Of a stretch of 64,000 bases of DNA, positions 56,101-64,000 are shown piece after piece. A model generated the notes under the pieces. It was not told where the DNA came from. It saw only the letters and a program-made list of their open reading frames with translations, and searched no databases. Origin of the DNA: Branchiostoma belcheri (Eukaryota > Chordata > Leptocardii > Amphioxiformes > Branchiostomatidae); NCBI RefSeq assembly GCF_001625305.1, contig NW_017804243.1:64387-128386 (forward strand), written 5' to 3'. The position numbers and the translations under genes were made by a program. How positions within the stretch are numbered: position 1 is the stretch's first letter; each line of letters begins with the position of its first letter.

Positions 56101-57712
56101 AGAAAGCCCAATAAAAAAGCCTAAAAACATGCCCAAAATAAGTCAAAACCCAAACTGTTTGGATAATAAAAGCCATTCATTATTATATTATTATTAAAAA
56201 GCCTATAAATGCTAAAAATTAGCCAAAACCCAAACCTCTGCTTGGAGAGTAAAAAAAAGCGATACAGGATCAGGATTCATTCCTAATCTCCATGGAGATG
56301 CCATTCCTGACACGTAATCGGCTAAGACATGTCCTAATCCGATCCCCAGCGTAAGGATTAACGTCTAATCCTGCCCTCCAGAAACCCCCCCTCCCCACAC
56401 CTCCAGGACTTACTCTGATCCGTGTTTATTGATTTCTGAAGGTTGTTGTCTGTCCTGCAATAAAATTTTTTAGTGTTTTTGACAGCGGGATAATCCTGTC
56501 GGCTTTTGTTTTTAGGCTTTTTATTGGGATTTCTTTTTGCGCTGGGTTGGGTGAAAAAAATTCCAGTGCAAAAAAGAACACTGATAAAAAAAGCCTAAAA
56601 AACACACCAAAAATAACCCCAAATCCAAACCTCTGCATGGACAGTACTAGTATTTATTGATTTCTGAAGGTTGTTGTCTGTCCTGCAATAAAATTGTTAG
56701 TGTTTTTGACAGCGGGATAATCCTGTCGGCTTGTGTGATCCTCCCTAGAATTAGGCCACATCAGTTCAATCTCTTGTTTCTCATTACTTTGACTTAAAAG
56801 TTGACACTAATTGAAAAGTGTTATCCTGTTCCTTGTGTTTTCCACCAGTCCTCCTAAAAATACTCTGACAAATGTTTTTAAACAATGCGCACAACATATA
56901 CTTTGGGGAGGTTTTGAGACGCACTCTGTCTCTTAGTCAACACAGTAAGATCTCGTCTTGGAGCTTCCTTGTCACATAACTTGACAGTCATATACAGGTA
57001 GTAATGCCCCCTGTCCCTGTTCAAGGTACTGCATTGACGTTGTCTGATTCTCATTCCTAGTTGTTTTGCTAAGAATAAAAAAAAAAATAGTCTGACTTAA
57101 AAGCCTCCATTTAAGGTCTTAATATATTATATGTTTGGAGAAGAAGACGAAACTGAGCAAAAAAAATGTTTTCCTTGGGTAAAACATAAATAGTAAATAT
57201 TGTGTTTTGCAGGTTTTCAGAGGGAATAGTCCGGCTCTGGGACATCCTTGCAGATGAGAACACACCCAGCGTCCTGTTAGAGTCTAACCAGGAGCAGGCT
57301 GTCTGTAGCGTCTCTGTGAACCCTACCGTCACGGCCGCGGCGTTCGGGAGTGGTACGATGGTTCTCTAGGCTACAGAAAATTATTTTCTTGGTTCTCTGT
57401 AATTATAGTTAAATTATATTATAATCAGGTGGGTTTCAGTTACTGTTGTAGTATCTTTTCTGATGATACAGCAGTCTTTTATGTACCTTCTTTGCATCTA
57501 CATTCAAATGTACTTCAAATCAAAATCAAATCTTTATTAAATATCAACATGGCAGACGTGCCGAAATGCTTCGGGCACGTCTGAATTGCATTCAACGACA
57601 TTTTACAATAATTATTATACAACATACAAACATCATCACAGTAGATTAAAAACATCATCATCATTTAAAAATCAACATCAAGAACACGTAGGTTAAAATA
57701 GTACAATTTCAG

Positions 57713-57762
<50 letters not shown>

Positions 57763-60700
57763 TGTCTAATACACAACATAAGTTTTTTACGGCTCTCACA
57801 ATGAAGGAGTTTTTGTGTCTGTCCGATCGGCTTAATGGGAGCTTAAACTGATTGCTGTTCTTCCGAAGATTATATACAGTGTTCTCTTGTGGTATCAAGT
57901 CTTGAAATCCGTCGTAATGGAGCAGAGAAATGCAAATAACTCATCATGAAAATCTGATTTCCATAATCTACATGTATTCGATGACAAAGTAAAATTTATC
58001 GCAACATCCATTGTTAATTTTTTCTCAGCACGGGCAGTCTCTTGATATCTGTTCTTCTTAAGCAAAACTTGAAAAACAAAAAAATGAATCACTTATTATG
58101 TAAATCATCACACCATCACAAAATCTATTACTGTAACAGTAACTGTATCTATTGTATTAATATAGTTCTTTTTTTCCTTTCTTCCCCCCCCCCCAGGAGA
58201 TGTGAGTATCTGGAGTACAGAACACGGCGGCACCCCCCTGCACCACTTCAGCCTGGACCAGGGGGGCCCCCCTCAGGTCTGTACCTGCCCAGGGGGTACC
58301 GTGGTGGCGTCTGCGCGCGGCACGGTGGTGAGGGTGGACTCGCCAGACGCTGTGGGGGTCTGGCAATGTCGGCAGAACTTCAGCTGTGACAAGAAGGTTA
58401 GGGATATGATTCTGTTTGTGTTTGTTTGTCTGGAGCCTGCCTGTTTTTTATTCATTTGTCAGCGGAACTTCAGCTGCAACAAGAAGGTCAGCGATACAAT
58501 GCTGTTTATTTTATAGTAAAATGTTGACCTTTGTTCCAACACAAAGATTACACAGAGATCAAATTTTTGACGATCATTAATTATCCTGATGAAGGCGACA
58601 GTGGTCATTTTTTGAAAATTTTACCTTTGTATAATCTTTGTGTTGGAATAAAGTTCAACATTTTACTATGATGATTACTACCAACACAGATGAACTTTCA
58701 TGATGATTCTGTTTATTTTTTTGTTTGATTGCCTTGAGCCTTTGTTTTAACCATGAAATACTCAAATCACTGCCTACTGGTCACTTTACATTGAGGTGAT
58801 GAGGAAAGATGTCAGGGTCGGATAGCATGGTTACATGATTGAAGTCCTACCACGTCCATAAACATACACTGATACAGTCATACAAAGTCTGACCTGGACC
58901 AGATGTCTGTCACCATGGTAACTGGTGCTGTAGCAGACACCCTGTGGTGCTAGATTACATTATGTAGCAAGTGGCCGGACAGAGTTGGAGGGGCTGGTCA
59001 ACATATAATATTTATGTGAATGTATTTAAGTAAAAATGAATAGAGCAGCAGTTATGCTAGACTGTGTGAAGGTAAAGATTATTCATTTGCTTTTCAAATG
59101 TAAAGTTTCTAGTATAACAAAACTTTCTTCCTCCACACCACCTACAGGTGACTCACCTGTCCCTGGCACAGAAGGGTGAGGCCCTGTCCGACCACCTGGT
59201 CGTCATGGCTACAGACTATGACGTGTACGCGTACCGACCCCACCTGCCCCCGGAGGAGCGGCTCAGGTTCCACGCGCTGTACGGCGCCGCGGTCGAGTGT
59301 CTCGACGCCACGGCTGAGCAGGCGGCCGTAGCATCGACGTGCTTTGGTGTCTCTTTAGAAGACGTCTTCAAGGTACAGTATGTGGGGTTGTTTGGCGTAA
59401 CGGCAGAGTGCTCGACTCCAAGACAGTCCCAGGTTCGAGTCCTGACATGCCACCGATCTTGTGCTCTTTACACGGCTTTCCCCACTTGACTCAAGTGAAA
59501 ATGAGTATTGTCCTGTATTTGTGCTCTGTGCTGGTGGCGGCATAAAATAAGTTGAAATAACTTGAGTGTGCTGCCACCACGCCTAGGCATAAAATGTTGG
59601 AATAAAAAAATAGGTATGGCCACGTCAAGTTAATCTGTTGGTTCTCAGATTCGAAGGAAAACTTTAAGATCAACATTGAAAACAGACCTAGGTCAACCAT
59701 TTACAAAACTAGTGTTAACTTTTGTGTGTTTTCATTTTGTGTAATTATGTGTGACTATTTCTTTTACCATTTTGTCTGCATACACGTGAGTGTATGTTTT
59801 TATTTTGTGTCATTTGTACATGTACTGTCTTGTATTTAAATCCTGAAGACTAGCTACAATGTACACATGTATAAGGATAAAGGGTATTGGAATAAAGGAA
59901 ATAAATGAGATCAGTTGTGGAGTCCAATTCTGTTTCAGTTATTCTTACAGTCTTAGGGCCACATCAATCTTATTTCTTGGTTCTCAATATTTTTCAACAA
60001 TTGTTGATTTCCCTTCCTCCAGGTTCAGTGGTACAGTCTGGACACAGGCAAACAGCTGATCAGCCTGCGGGGTCACCGAGGTCAGGTCACCTGTATGGAC
60101 CTGCGGAACAGTCCACCCAACATGCTGGTCACGGGGGCCGCAGATAAAAGGTCCCTCTCAAATTTTCATCATAGTAGATTTTATTTCTATCATAATCTTT
60201 ATAATTATAAGTGGTGTCAAATGGATGAGTGGCTAGGCTAGTGAGTACAAGATCAAGAGGTTGCTTGTTCGATTCCCAGCATTCCTGGCTAGACCTTGTG
60301 TCCTTGGGAAAAGCACTTTACACAACTTTCCTCACTCCACCCAGGTGTTAAATGGGTAACCTGACTTTGGTTGGGTAGGTAAAAGGCAGTTGAGGAGAGG
60401 GATGGGCTCCACCTTCCAATACCTTGCCCTACATATAGATGCAGTGAAGCAACAACACATTACATTTTGTACATTTTACCTTTTACCTTTGGACTTTCCA
60501 ACACCAACCATGGAGGAAAAACATGAGAAGGTGTGGATTGCCATTTGGCTGTGGCAGTCGGTGTCAACCTTCCTCGCTCTTGTGCGTTTGCAATGCCATG
60601 GTAACAGGGTCAACACCTTGATGTCCTGTATGTACAGTACATGTGTTAATATGCGGCAATCCTGTCTGTGATTGCCTCTGCTGTCAGCCATTCCCCTGAT

Positions 60701-61830
60701 TGGTTGGTGATAGACCCATCGTTTTCCCTGATTACTTGACATGAAATAGTCGATTACACAAATATGTATTACTTTCTGTGTTACATTTGTTATACTACCC
60801 CAAGGTGTGATCCTCAAAGAAAACTACATTTATTCATTAGTCTTAAATGCCGGTCCCATTGTTGGATGCAAAACTAAGGTAATGTCCCTCTTATCATCAC
60901 CAGACAGACTAACACACAAACACACACAAGCACACACAAAATCAGTCACACACGACCTGGATTTGAACCCTTCTAAATACAAGGCTGGAAACTCAGCTAT
61001 TTCACCCATTTCATCACTAAGTCTTGTCTAATGGCTCACAGCCAACAGTCTAATTTTTGGATCAGTTCTTTTATTACCTTTTATTACCCTGTTACTAAAT
61101 GCAACAGGATAGGCCCACTTATATATGCTGGCGAAATTGTCATTGCCTCTGCAATCAAGTACAGAGCCATAAACGTGGTAACTGTTGTACATTTTGCATG
61201 GACAACAGGGGATTGCAGAGGATAGCAAAATCTGGAACAGAGCCAGGAAATGCAGTGGAATGTTTCACAAATATGTTTATCTTCCAAGATATCAATTAAA
61301 AGCAGATACGTGACAGTTTTGATAGCCTCTACCAGGCTCCCCAGGGTGCTGAAAAAATAGTAGAAATTAGCCAGATAAATTATAGTATACCTGTCCAGAG
61401 TAGTTCAAGCCAGCTGGAGGGTTCAAATGGACAATTGGATGCAAGATGGGGGAAGGAGAGGGATGTTCCTACGTACAGCCTCAAACAAGGGTTCACTGTG
61501 TATCACCTTTTTGAAGTATATTGTAGGATGATGTGTATTCTCTCCGTTAATTCCCGATGTGTTGAACATGTGACGACCATGTGATCACCATGTACTCCCC
61601 TCCCCCAAGGGTGCGCGTGTTTGACGTTCGGACCCCCCGGGCAGTGCTGAACCAGTACGCCCACCCCCTGGGGGTGTCGTGTGTCCAGATGGACGACTGG
61701 AAGGTGGTGAGCGGAGGTCAGGAGGGGTCACTGTGTGTGTGGGACCTGCGCAGCCAGAACAAGCTGTGGGAGATGAAGCCCAGGTTAGTATGTGTGTGAG
61801 TGTGTGTGTGTGTGTGTGTACGTGCGAGAG

Positions 61831-61861
<31 letters not shown>

Positions 61862-63587
61862 TTTGTGTGTGTATGTGTATTTGTGGAGAAGAGTAGTCTG
61901 GGGTAACCTGTTGTCCTTGACTAAAAACTCGTAACCACATCTCAACGCAAGCTTAAGAACTTGAAGAAGAGGAAAGCATCAGTTGCTTCACCTCAATTGC
62001 GAATGACTTGAGAATCACTACTCTTTTACCAAGCTGTGGACTAATATTTACTTCCTCCCCCTGCAGTAAAGTCCACCCGATCCAGTACTGCCGGTTCCGA
62101 GGCCCCCATCTGATCGCAGCGTGCTACCCGGCCCCCTCCCGCAGACTGGAGGACCCGATGGACCAGAGCAGGCGCCAGGCAGAGTAGGTCTAGACCTCAG
62201 CTTACCCGACCTTCTATTTGTAGTAATTATTGTACTCTGGCTGTGCTTTCTGGGCCTCTAAGTGAAATCCCTATAGAGACTGCTAAGGGGACAACTCAGG
62301 CTTATAAGTTGGGATGTATTTTTCTCTTTCTGAATATGTGTCAGACGTAGCCTCTACCAGGCTTCAGAAGCAGCTGGAATGAGGAGGAATTGGCCAAATA
62401 GACAGACAGCATGGCAGGGAAGCTGCTCCTCTAAAGGAGTACAGTTTGGCACTCTTAAGCAGACCAACTCTTCTGTCAGCTTCAGCTCACCAAACATAGC
62501 CTCAACCAGTCTTCAGAAGTGGCTGGAAAGACCACAAAGTTGCAAAATAGACAGATAGCATGTTAGGAGAGTTTGTCCGCTAAGGGAGTACAGTTTGCCA
62601 TTCTAAGCAGTAATCTTCAGCTCACATGACATAGCCTCATCCAGGCTTCAGATGTGGCTGGAATGGGCAGAAAGTGGCCAAATAGACAGATAACACGTTT
62701 AGTTACGTAATCCGCTAAAGGAGTACAGTTTGCCACTCTAAGCAGACCAACTCTCCTGTCATCTATCTTGCGGTTTTCTGGTCTTCCGTCTGATTCTGAA
62801 GCCTGGTAGAGGCTACATCTGACATCATATTGCTGACGAAACATACTGCTGAAGTGCCTAGGCATGATTAGCATCTCTCTATGACTGGGGCTTTCCCAGT
62901 TGGGCCAATCGGAGTACAAATAGAAGTGATATCCCACAACAAAACAATGTTAGTGTATTTTGAAAGCCCTCCCTCCCTCCCTTCAAAAACCCCAGTCATG
63001 TGGCGTTGTGTGGTGTAGTGGTACATCACTGGACTATGAAACGGGGAGACCCAGGTTCAATTCCGGGTCGTACCCGAACAAGTCCGAACATGCGCCCCGA
63101 CGTTGTACCCTTGGGAAAGGTACTTTACACGACTTTCCTCACTTCACTCAGGTGAAAATGAGTACCTAGCTTCGGTTAGGGATGTCCCTCGGATAGGACG
63201 TTAAATGGAGGTCCCATGTTTGGGAGAGCCACACCCCACACACGTTAAAGAACCCACCGCACTTATCAAAAAGAGTAGGGGACCTTCCCGGTGTGAGTGG
63301 TTCAAACATTACACTCTGGTCTCAGGTTTGACATCTTTGAAAAGGTGATAGTCACCACAAATGTGGTAAATCGTCATAAATACGTAGATAAATAAAGTCA
63401 TACAAATGTAGAGCCATGACCAGTGTTCCTGTTTTTGCCTTGCAGTGTCAAAGGTCGGATCAACGTGTACGATTTCTCCGTGGACCAGACGACGCGCGAC
63501 GTTCCCGACATCTGCAAGGCTGATTACGACGAACCGGAGGGCTACAACTACAACATCAACCTGGCCATGCCCTACGACACGTTATGA
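49725..63587 (+). CDS. FBXW8: FBXW8: F-box and WD40 repeat protein, complete, 11 exons
   Basis: Exons are 49725-50177, 51882-51986, 53973-54137, 54965-55053, 57213-57352, 58197-58396, 59148-59372, 60023-60150, 61610-61783, 62067-62183 and 63446-63587. All have AG acceptors and GT donors, phases agree, and the sum is 1938 bp (645 residues and stop), against about 600 in human. The N-terminal helix (DELKQFVEQWKHEI) and the block before the F-box (NEIPFFEISLP) match vertebrate FBXW8. The F-box spans about residues 160-205. WD-type blades follow from about residue 245, with VRLWDI, VSIWS, VRVFDVRT and LCVWDLRS. FBXW8 is the substrate receptor of the CUL7-RBX1-SKP1 ubiquitin ligase. The region DWKVVSGGQEG is nearly identical to vertebrates. 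Two exons (2 and 6) have tandem copies of their donor edge downstream. Confidence 0.95.
50460..50650 (-). repeat. tRNA-derived SINE-like element (minus)
   Basis: In FBXW8 intron 1. Minus strand: GTGTGGCATAACTACAGAGC, CCAAGAGGTCCCGGGTTCGA (B box), CTTGGGAAAGCCACTTAACA and TGAGTGTGCCAGAATG. Flanking TAATGATCAT repeats lie nearby. Confidence 0.7.
51391..51760. mobile_element. Diverged family A/B MITE containing a nested hairpin element
   Basis: The outer copy starts AGTCTCTACCAGACTCAACA and ends GGCCTGGTGGAGGCTACTA (51733-51750). Inside, GCCTGGTTACCAAACCTACT (51557) is mirrored by GGTTTGGTAACCAGGC (51647-51662), with a second right arm at 51700-51714. Two similar ends at 51525-51550 and 51735-51750 suggest one element inserted in another. 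Confidence 0.65.
51882..51986 (+). CDS. FBXW8: FBXW8 exon 2, first half of F-box
   Basis: Acceptor CTTTATAAG, donor GCACAG|GTAAGG. 35 codons, DEINEIPFFEISLPRELALQ then IFQHLSMEDLCRRAQ. The LP-x-E-L-A-x-x-I-F-x-x-L pattern is the F-box core that binds SKP1. Confidence 0.95.
51987..52260 (+). repeat. Tandem copies of the FBXW8 exon 2 donor edge
   Basis: CTGAGCATGGAGGACTTATG-CAGG then GTGCACAG|GTAAGG recurs 47 bp downstream (52001-52033), and a degenerate third copy starts at 52048. Further CAGGTGTGAATAGGTAAGGT and CAGGTATGCACAGGTAAGGT units follow to about 52255. Use of the second donor would add VRYNT-stop. Confidence 0.8.
53973..54137 (+). CDS. FBXW8: FBXW8 exon 3, second half of F-box
   Basis: Acceptor CCTTCAG, donor TGGAAG|GTGAAA. 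55 codons, VSSSWRSLADDEVLWQKVGR at the start, matching VSKTWKVIAEDEVLW of vertebrates, and ending VTRNWK (vertebrate LRTNWK). Confidence 0.95.
54150..54360 (-). repeat. SINE-like 3' portion (minus)
   Basis: Begins 13 bp after the FBXW8 exon 3 donor. Contains ATTTACCACATTTGTGGAAG, GTGACTATCACCTCTTCAAA, GTGGTGGGTTCTTTAACATG and GGGGTGTGGCTCTCCC, the reverse of 63185-63390. Confidence 0.75.
54440..54570 (-). pseudogene. LINE 3' end relic (minus)
   Basis: The minus frame reads HIEVFKNTVGASLLESFKQL then LQLNVQRLGV, the same RT tail family as at 22384-22749 and 48600-48760 (which also has IEVF-K at 48622). Confidence 0.65.
54965..55053 (+). CDS. FBXW8: FBXW8 exon 4
   Basis: Acceptor CCTCACCAG, donor GCAGG|GTAAGG, ends in phase 2. 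Encodes TRVGQIDYLECAIGGFLSAA and YSCGTHIVAG, the lead-in to the first WD blade. Confidence 0.9.
55065..55150. repeat. Cluster of X-box-like CCATGGYAAC palindromes
   Basis: Within 85 bp just after FBXW8 exon 4: ATCACCATGGCAAC, ATCGCCATGGCGAT, GTTACCATGGCAAT and AGCCATGGCAT occur, alternating with ATGGATTA. Several approach the RFX consensus. They look like a small tandem or inverted array. Confidence 0.55.
55726..55870 (-). repeat. SINE-like fragment (minus)
   Basis: GTGTGGCTCTCCTCAAACAT, GGGACTTCAAGCC-TACATCC and CCCTAACTAAGGCTAG correspond to the middle of the 63000-63395 element in reverse. Confidence 0.5.
55983..56250. mobile_element. MITE family D copy with internal duplication
   Basis: It starts TCCAAGCAGAGGTTTGTGTT and ends CCAAACCTCTGCTTGGAGAG. 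A second AAGCCTAAAAAC-TGCC and CAAAACCCAAAC arm is repeated internally. Open frames on both strands follow the palindrome. Confidence 0.75.
56446..56735. repeat. Duplicated segment carrying a family D MITE
   Basis: TGATTTCTGAAGGTTGTTGT and CTGTCCTGCAATAAAATT, GTTTTTGACAGCGGGATAAT and CCTGTCGGCTT occur at 56429-56505 and again at 56658-56732. The first copy is interrupted by the MITE half (56505-56643). Confidence 0.7.
57213..57352 (+). CDS. FBXW8: FBXW8 exon 5, WD40 blade
   Basis: Acceptor TTTTGCAG, donor AGTG|GTACGA, joins in phase 1. Encodes FSEGIVRLWDILADENTPSV and VCSVSVNPTVTAAAFGSG, a WD repeat ending VRLWD. Confidence 0.93.
57519..58092 (-). pseudogene. Probable LINE 3' relic (minus), interrupted by a TA microsatellite
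   Basis: Minus-strand frames read YQETARAEKKL through FHDELFAFLCSITTDFKT, then after a break NTVYNLRKNSNQFKLPLSRS and DRHKNSFIVRAVKNL. The last part resembles the C-terminal RT tail of non-LTR elements (basic residues, then K-x-SF-x-x-R). It ends in AATAAAGATTTG-like sequence on the minus strand near 57530. The (TA)n at 57717-57755 lies inside. Confidence 0.5.
58197..58396 (+). CDS. FBXW8: FBXW8 exon 6, WD40 blade
   Basis: Acceptor after a run of Cs (CCCCCCCAG), donor AAGAAG|GTTAGG. 66 full codons: DVSIWSTEHGG at the start and VWQCRQNFSCDKK at the end. GC-rich. Confidence 0.93.
58457..58510 (+). repeat. Copy of the FBXW8 exon 6 donor edge
   Basis: GCGGAACTTCAGCTGCAACA then AGAAG|GTCAGCGATACAATGC repeats, about 91 bp downstream, the end of exon 6 (GCAGAACTTCAGCTGTGACA then AGAAG|GTTAGGGATATGAT). 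Confidence 0.8.
58895..59005 (+). repeat. Dispersed repeat with RFX X-box, copy 3
   Basis: Same unit as 4690-4790, including the AGTGGCCGGACAGAGTTG tail. The X-box GTCACCATGGTAAC is at 58909-58922. It lies 140-250 bp before FBXW8 exon 7. Confidence 0.7.
59148..59372 (+). CDS. FBXW8: FBXW8 exon 7
   Basis: Acceptor CACCTACAG, donor TTCAAG|GTACAG. 75 codons with VTHLSLAQKGEALSDHLVVM and TDYDVYAYRPHLPPEERLRF. It covers weakly conserved blades. Confidence 0.92.
59380..59616 (+). repeat. tRNA-derived SINE-like element abutting FBXW8 exon 7
   Basis: Begins about 8 bp after the exon 7 donor with TGTGGGGTTGTTTGGCGTAA, then B box GGTTCGAGTCC, the conserved body and an AATAAAAAAATA end. Confidence 0.85.
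60023..60150 (+). CDS. FBXW8: FBXW8 exon 8, WD40 blade
   Basis: Acceptor CTTCCTCCAG, donor AAAAG|GTCCCT (weak), ends in phase 2. Encodes VQWYSLDTGKQLISLRGHRG and DLRNSPPNMLVTGAADK. The SPPN-LV-G stretch matches vertebrate FBXW8. Confidence 0.93.
60215..60490 (+). repeat. tRNA-derived SINE-like element, second subfamily
   Basis: GGATGAGTGGCTAGGCTAGT, B-box-like GTTCGATTCCC, GGGAAAAGCACTTTACACAA, CCACCCAGGTGTTAAATGGG, GGATGGGCTCCACCTTCCAA and a TTTTACCTTTTACC tail. Partner of 26730-26995. Confidence 0.8.
61322..61395. mobile_element. MITE family A, one arm
   Basis: TAGCCTCTACCAGGCTCCCC and AGTAGAAATTAGCCAGATAA; the right arm is missing. Confidence 0.55.
61610..61783 (+). CDS. FBXW8: FBXW8 exon 9, most conserved WD40 blades
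   Basis: Acceptor CCCCCAAG, donor CCCAG|GTTAGT, starts phase 2 and ends phase 2. Encodes VRVFDVRTPRAVLNQYAHPL, GVSCVQMDDWKVVSGGQEGS and LCVWDLRSQNKLWEM. Near-identical to vertebrate VSAVQMDDWKIVSGGEEG. Confidence 0.96.
61796..61885. repeat. TG microsatellite
   Basis: Two TG runs separated by TACGTGCGAGAG, starting 12 bp after the exon 9 donor. Long open frames over it are artefacts. Confidence 0.9.
62067..62183 (+). CDS. FBXW8: FBXW8 exon 10
   Basis: Acceptor CCCCTGCAG, donor GCAGA|GTAGGT. The next in-frame codon would be TAG, so the donor lies two bases into the GAG codon, and GA joins T of exon 11 to give aspartate. Encodes KVHPIQYCRFRGPHLIAACY and PSRRLEDPMDQSRRQA. Confidence 0.9.
62345..62815. 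mobile_element. Three tandem partial family A MITE copies
   Basis: Left arms at 62350 (CCTCTACCAGGCTTCAGAAG), 62500 (CCTCAACCAGTCTTCAGAAG) and 62634 (CCTCATCCAGGCTTCAGATG), spaced about 150 and 134 bp, share a single right arm GAAGCCTGGTAGAGGCTAC at 62797-62815. Each has the inner GGAGTACAGTTTGCCA block. Confidence 0.75.
63000..63395 (+). repeat. Long tRNA-derived SINE-like element
   Basis: GTTGTGTGGTGTAGTGGTAC, B box GGTTCAATTCC, GGGAAAGGTACTTTACACGA, GAGTACCTAGCTTCGGTTAG, GGAGGTCCCATGTTTGGGAG, GAACCCACCGCACTTATC and GACATCTTTGAAAAGGTGAT. This is the full-length reference for the minus-strand tail fragments at 13485, 54150 and 55726. Confidence 0.8.
63446..63587 (+). CDS. FBXW8: FBXW8 terminal exon
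   Basis: Acceptor GCCTTGCAG, stop TGA 63585-63587. Encodes VKGRINVYDFSVDQTTRDVP, then the end NINLAMPYDTL. It matches the vertebrate C terminus (RAYEFAVDQ, and DLALAFPYNHV at the end). Confidence 0.94.
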
Positions 63588-64000
63588 CACCTGTCAATCA
63601 TTTTGACGGAAGTTGTCAGTGATGACTTTTGTATCTATATGTTTACTCAATATGTAATTTAGCTGCCTTATAATATGACTTGTATATAAAAGTACAATTT
63701 AAATGATGTCTACTACAAGGTAAATGATGATAATACTTGAGCATATACTTGTGAATATATATGATGCGTATGGGTTGAGGTAGGAACAATGATATAGCCA
63801 TTTTGCTAATTTTTGCAAATGTAGGAAAACGGTGACGGTATAGCTTTGAGATTACAATTACTACACTATGCACCCCTAGGAAGAAATCAGACATGGAAGC
63901 ACCAAGATTCTTGTTTGTAATTGCAAGTTTTATTCCACCATTAACTTATAATAAGTCCAATTATGAAGAATTTTTTACTACGAGTTCTGCATTAATGTTG
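63588..64000 (+). other. FBXW8 3' UTR and downstream
   Basis: AT-rich with no coding sign. There is no canonical AATAAA before the window end; only variants such as TATAAA (63684-63689) are present. The poly(A) site may lie beyond the window. Confidence 0.5.

Noticed and set aside
61679..61945. Cys/Val-rich or His/Thr-rich frames on both strands
   Set aside because: They read through the TG microsatellite and the FBXW8 exon 9 in wrong phases.
62161..62200. FBXW8 exon 10 ending at GCAGAGTAG|GTCTAG or at a GC donor
   Set aside because: The first puts an in-frame TAG before the junction and the GC options are weak or out of phase. GCAGA|GTAGGT restores phase and gives a normal donor.

Overview
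The window is animal genomic DNA. Genes are split by many introns, the background is AT-rich, and the sequence is crowded with short inverted-repeat (MITE-like) elements, tRNA-derived SINE-like repeats and minisatellites. Protein similarity, gene order and repeat style suggest a cephalochordate (amphioxus, Branchiostoma-like). That is an inference; no database search was possible.

Layout. (1) 3256-17842, plus strand: the 3' part of an RNFT1/RNFT2-type gene (RING finger and transmembrane protein). Five coding exons cover two membrane regions and a C-terminal C3HC4 RING; the 5' exons lie before the window. (2) 17843-about 43190: a gene-poor interval filled with MITEs, SINEs, palindromes and a 1.1 kb minisatellite. 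(3) 43216-43461, minus strand: a GC-rich, uninterrupted 81-residue reading frame with a BH3 motif (residues 11-29, L18...I21-G22-D23...F25) and a hydrophobic C-terminal tail ending in two arginines. This is the architecture of a BH3-only pro-apoptotic protein such as HRK. A TATA-like box and two E2F-like sites lie just upstream. (4) 49725-63587, plus strand: a complete 11-exon FBXW8 gene (F-box plus WD40 repeats; 645 residues assembled with consistent splice phases), with a YY1-type promoter element and a cAMP-response-like site before the start.

The order and orientation RNFT(+), BH3-only(-), FBXW8(+) matches what I recall of human 12q24.22: RNFT2(+), HRK(-), FBXW8(+). The small minus-strand frame is therefore a strong candidate for an invertebrate-chordate HRK orthologue, a gene class that annotation easily misses because it is tiny and has a single coding exon.

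A second theme is that five of the 16 coding exons have one edge tandemly duplicated next to them, always including the splice site. Three RNFT exons have copied acceptors (one of them in four copies) and two FBXW8 exons have copied donors. In each case only one copy gives an open full-length message.

The rest is repeat biology: at least six inverted-repeat families (one with TTAA flanks, one with a 10-bp target duplication), long hairpins, LINE 3'-end relics (one followed by a 50-bp minisatellite open in all three frames), and a dispersed repeat carrying a perfect RFX X-box.
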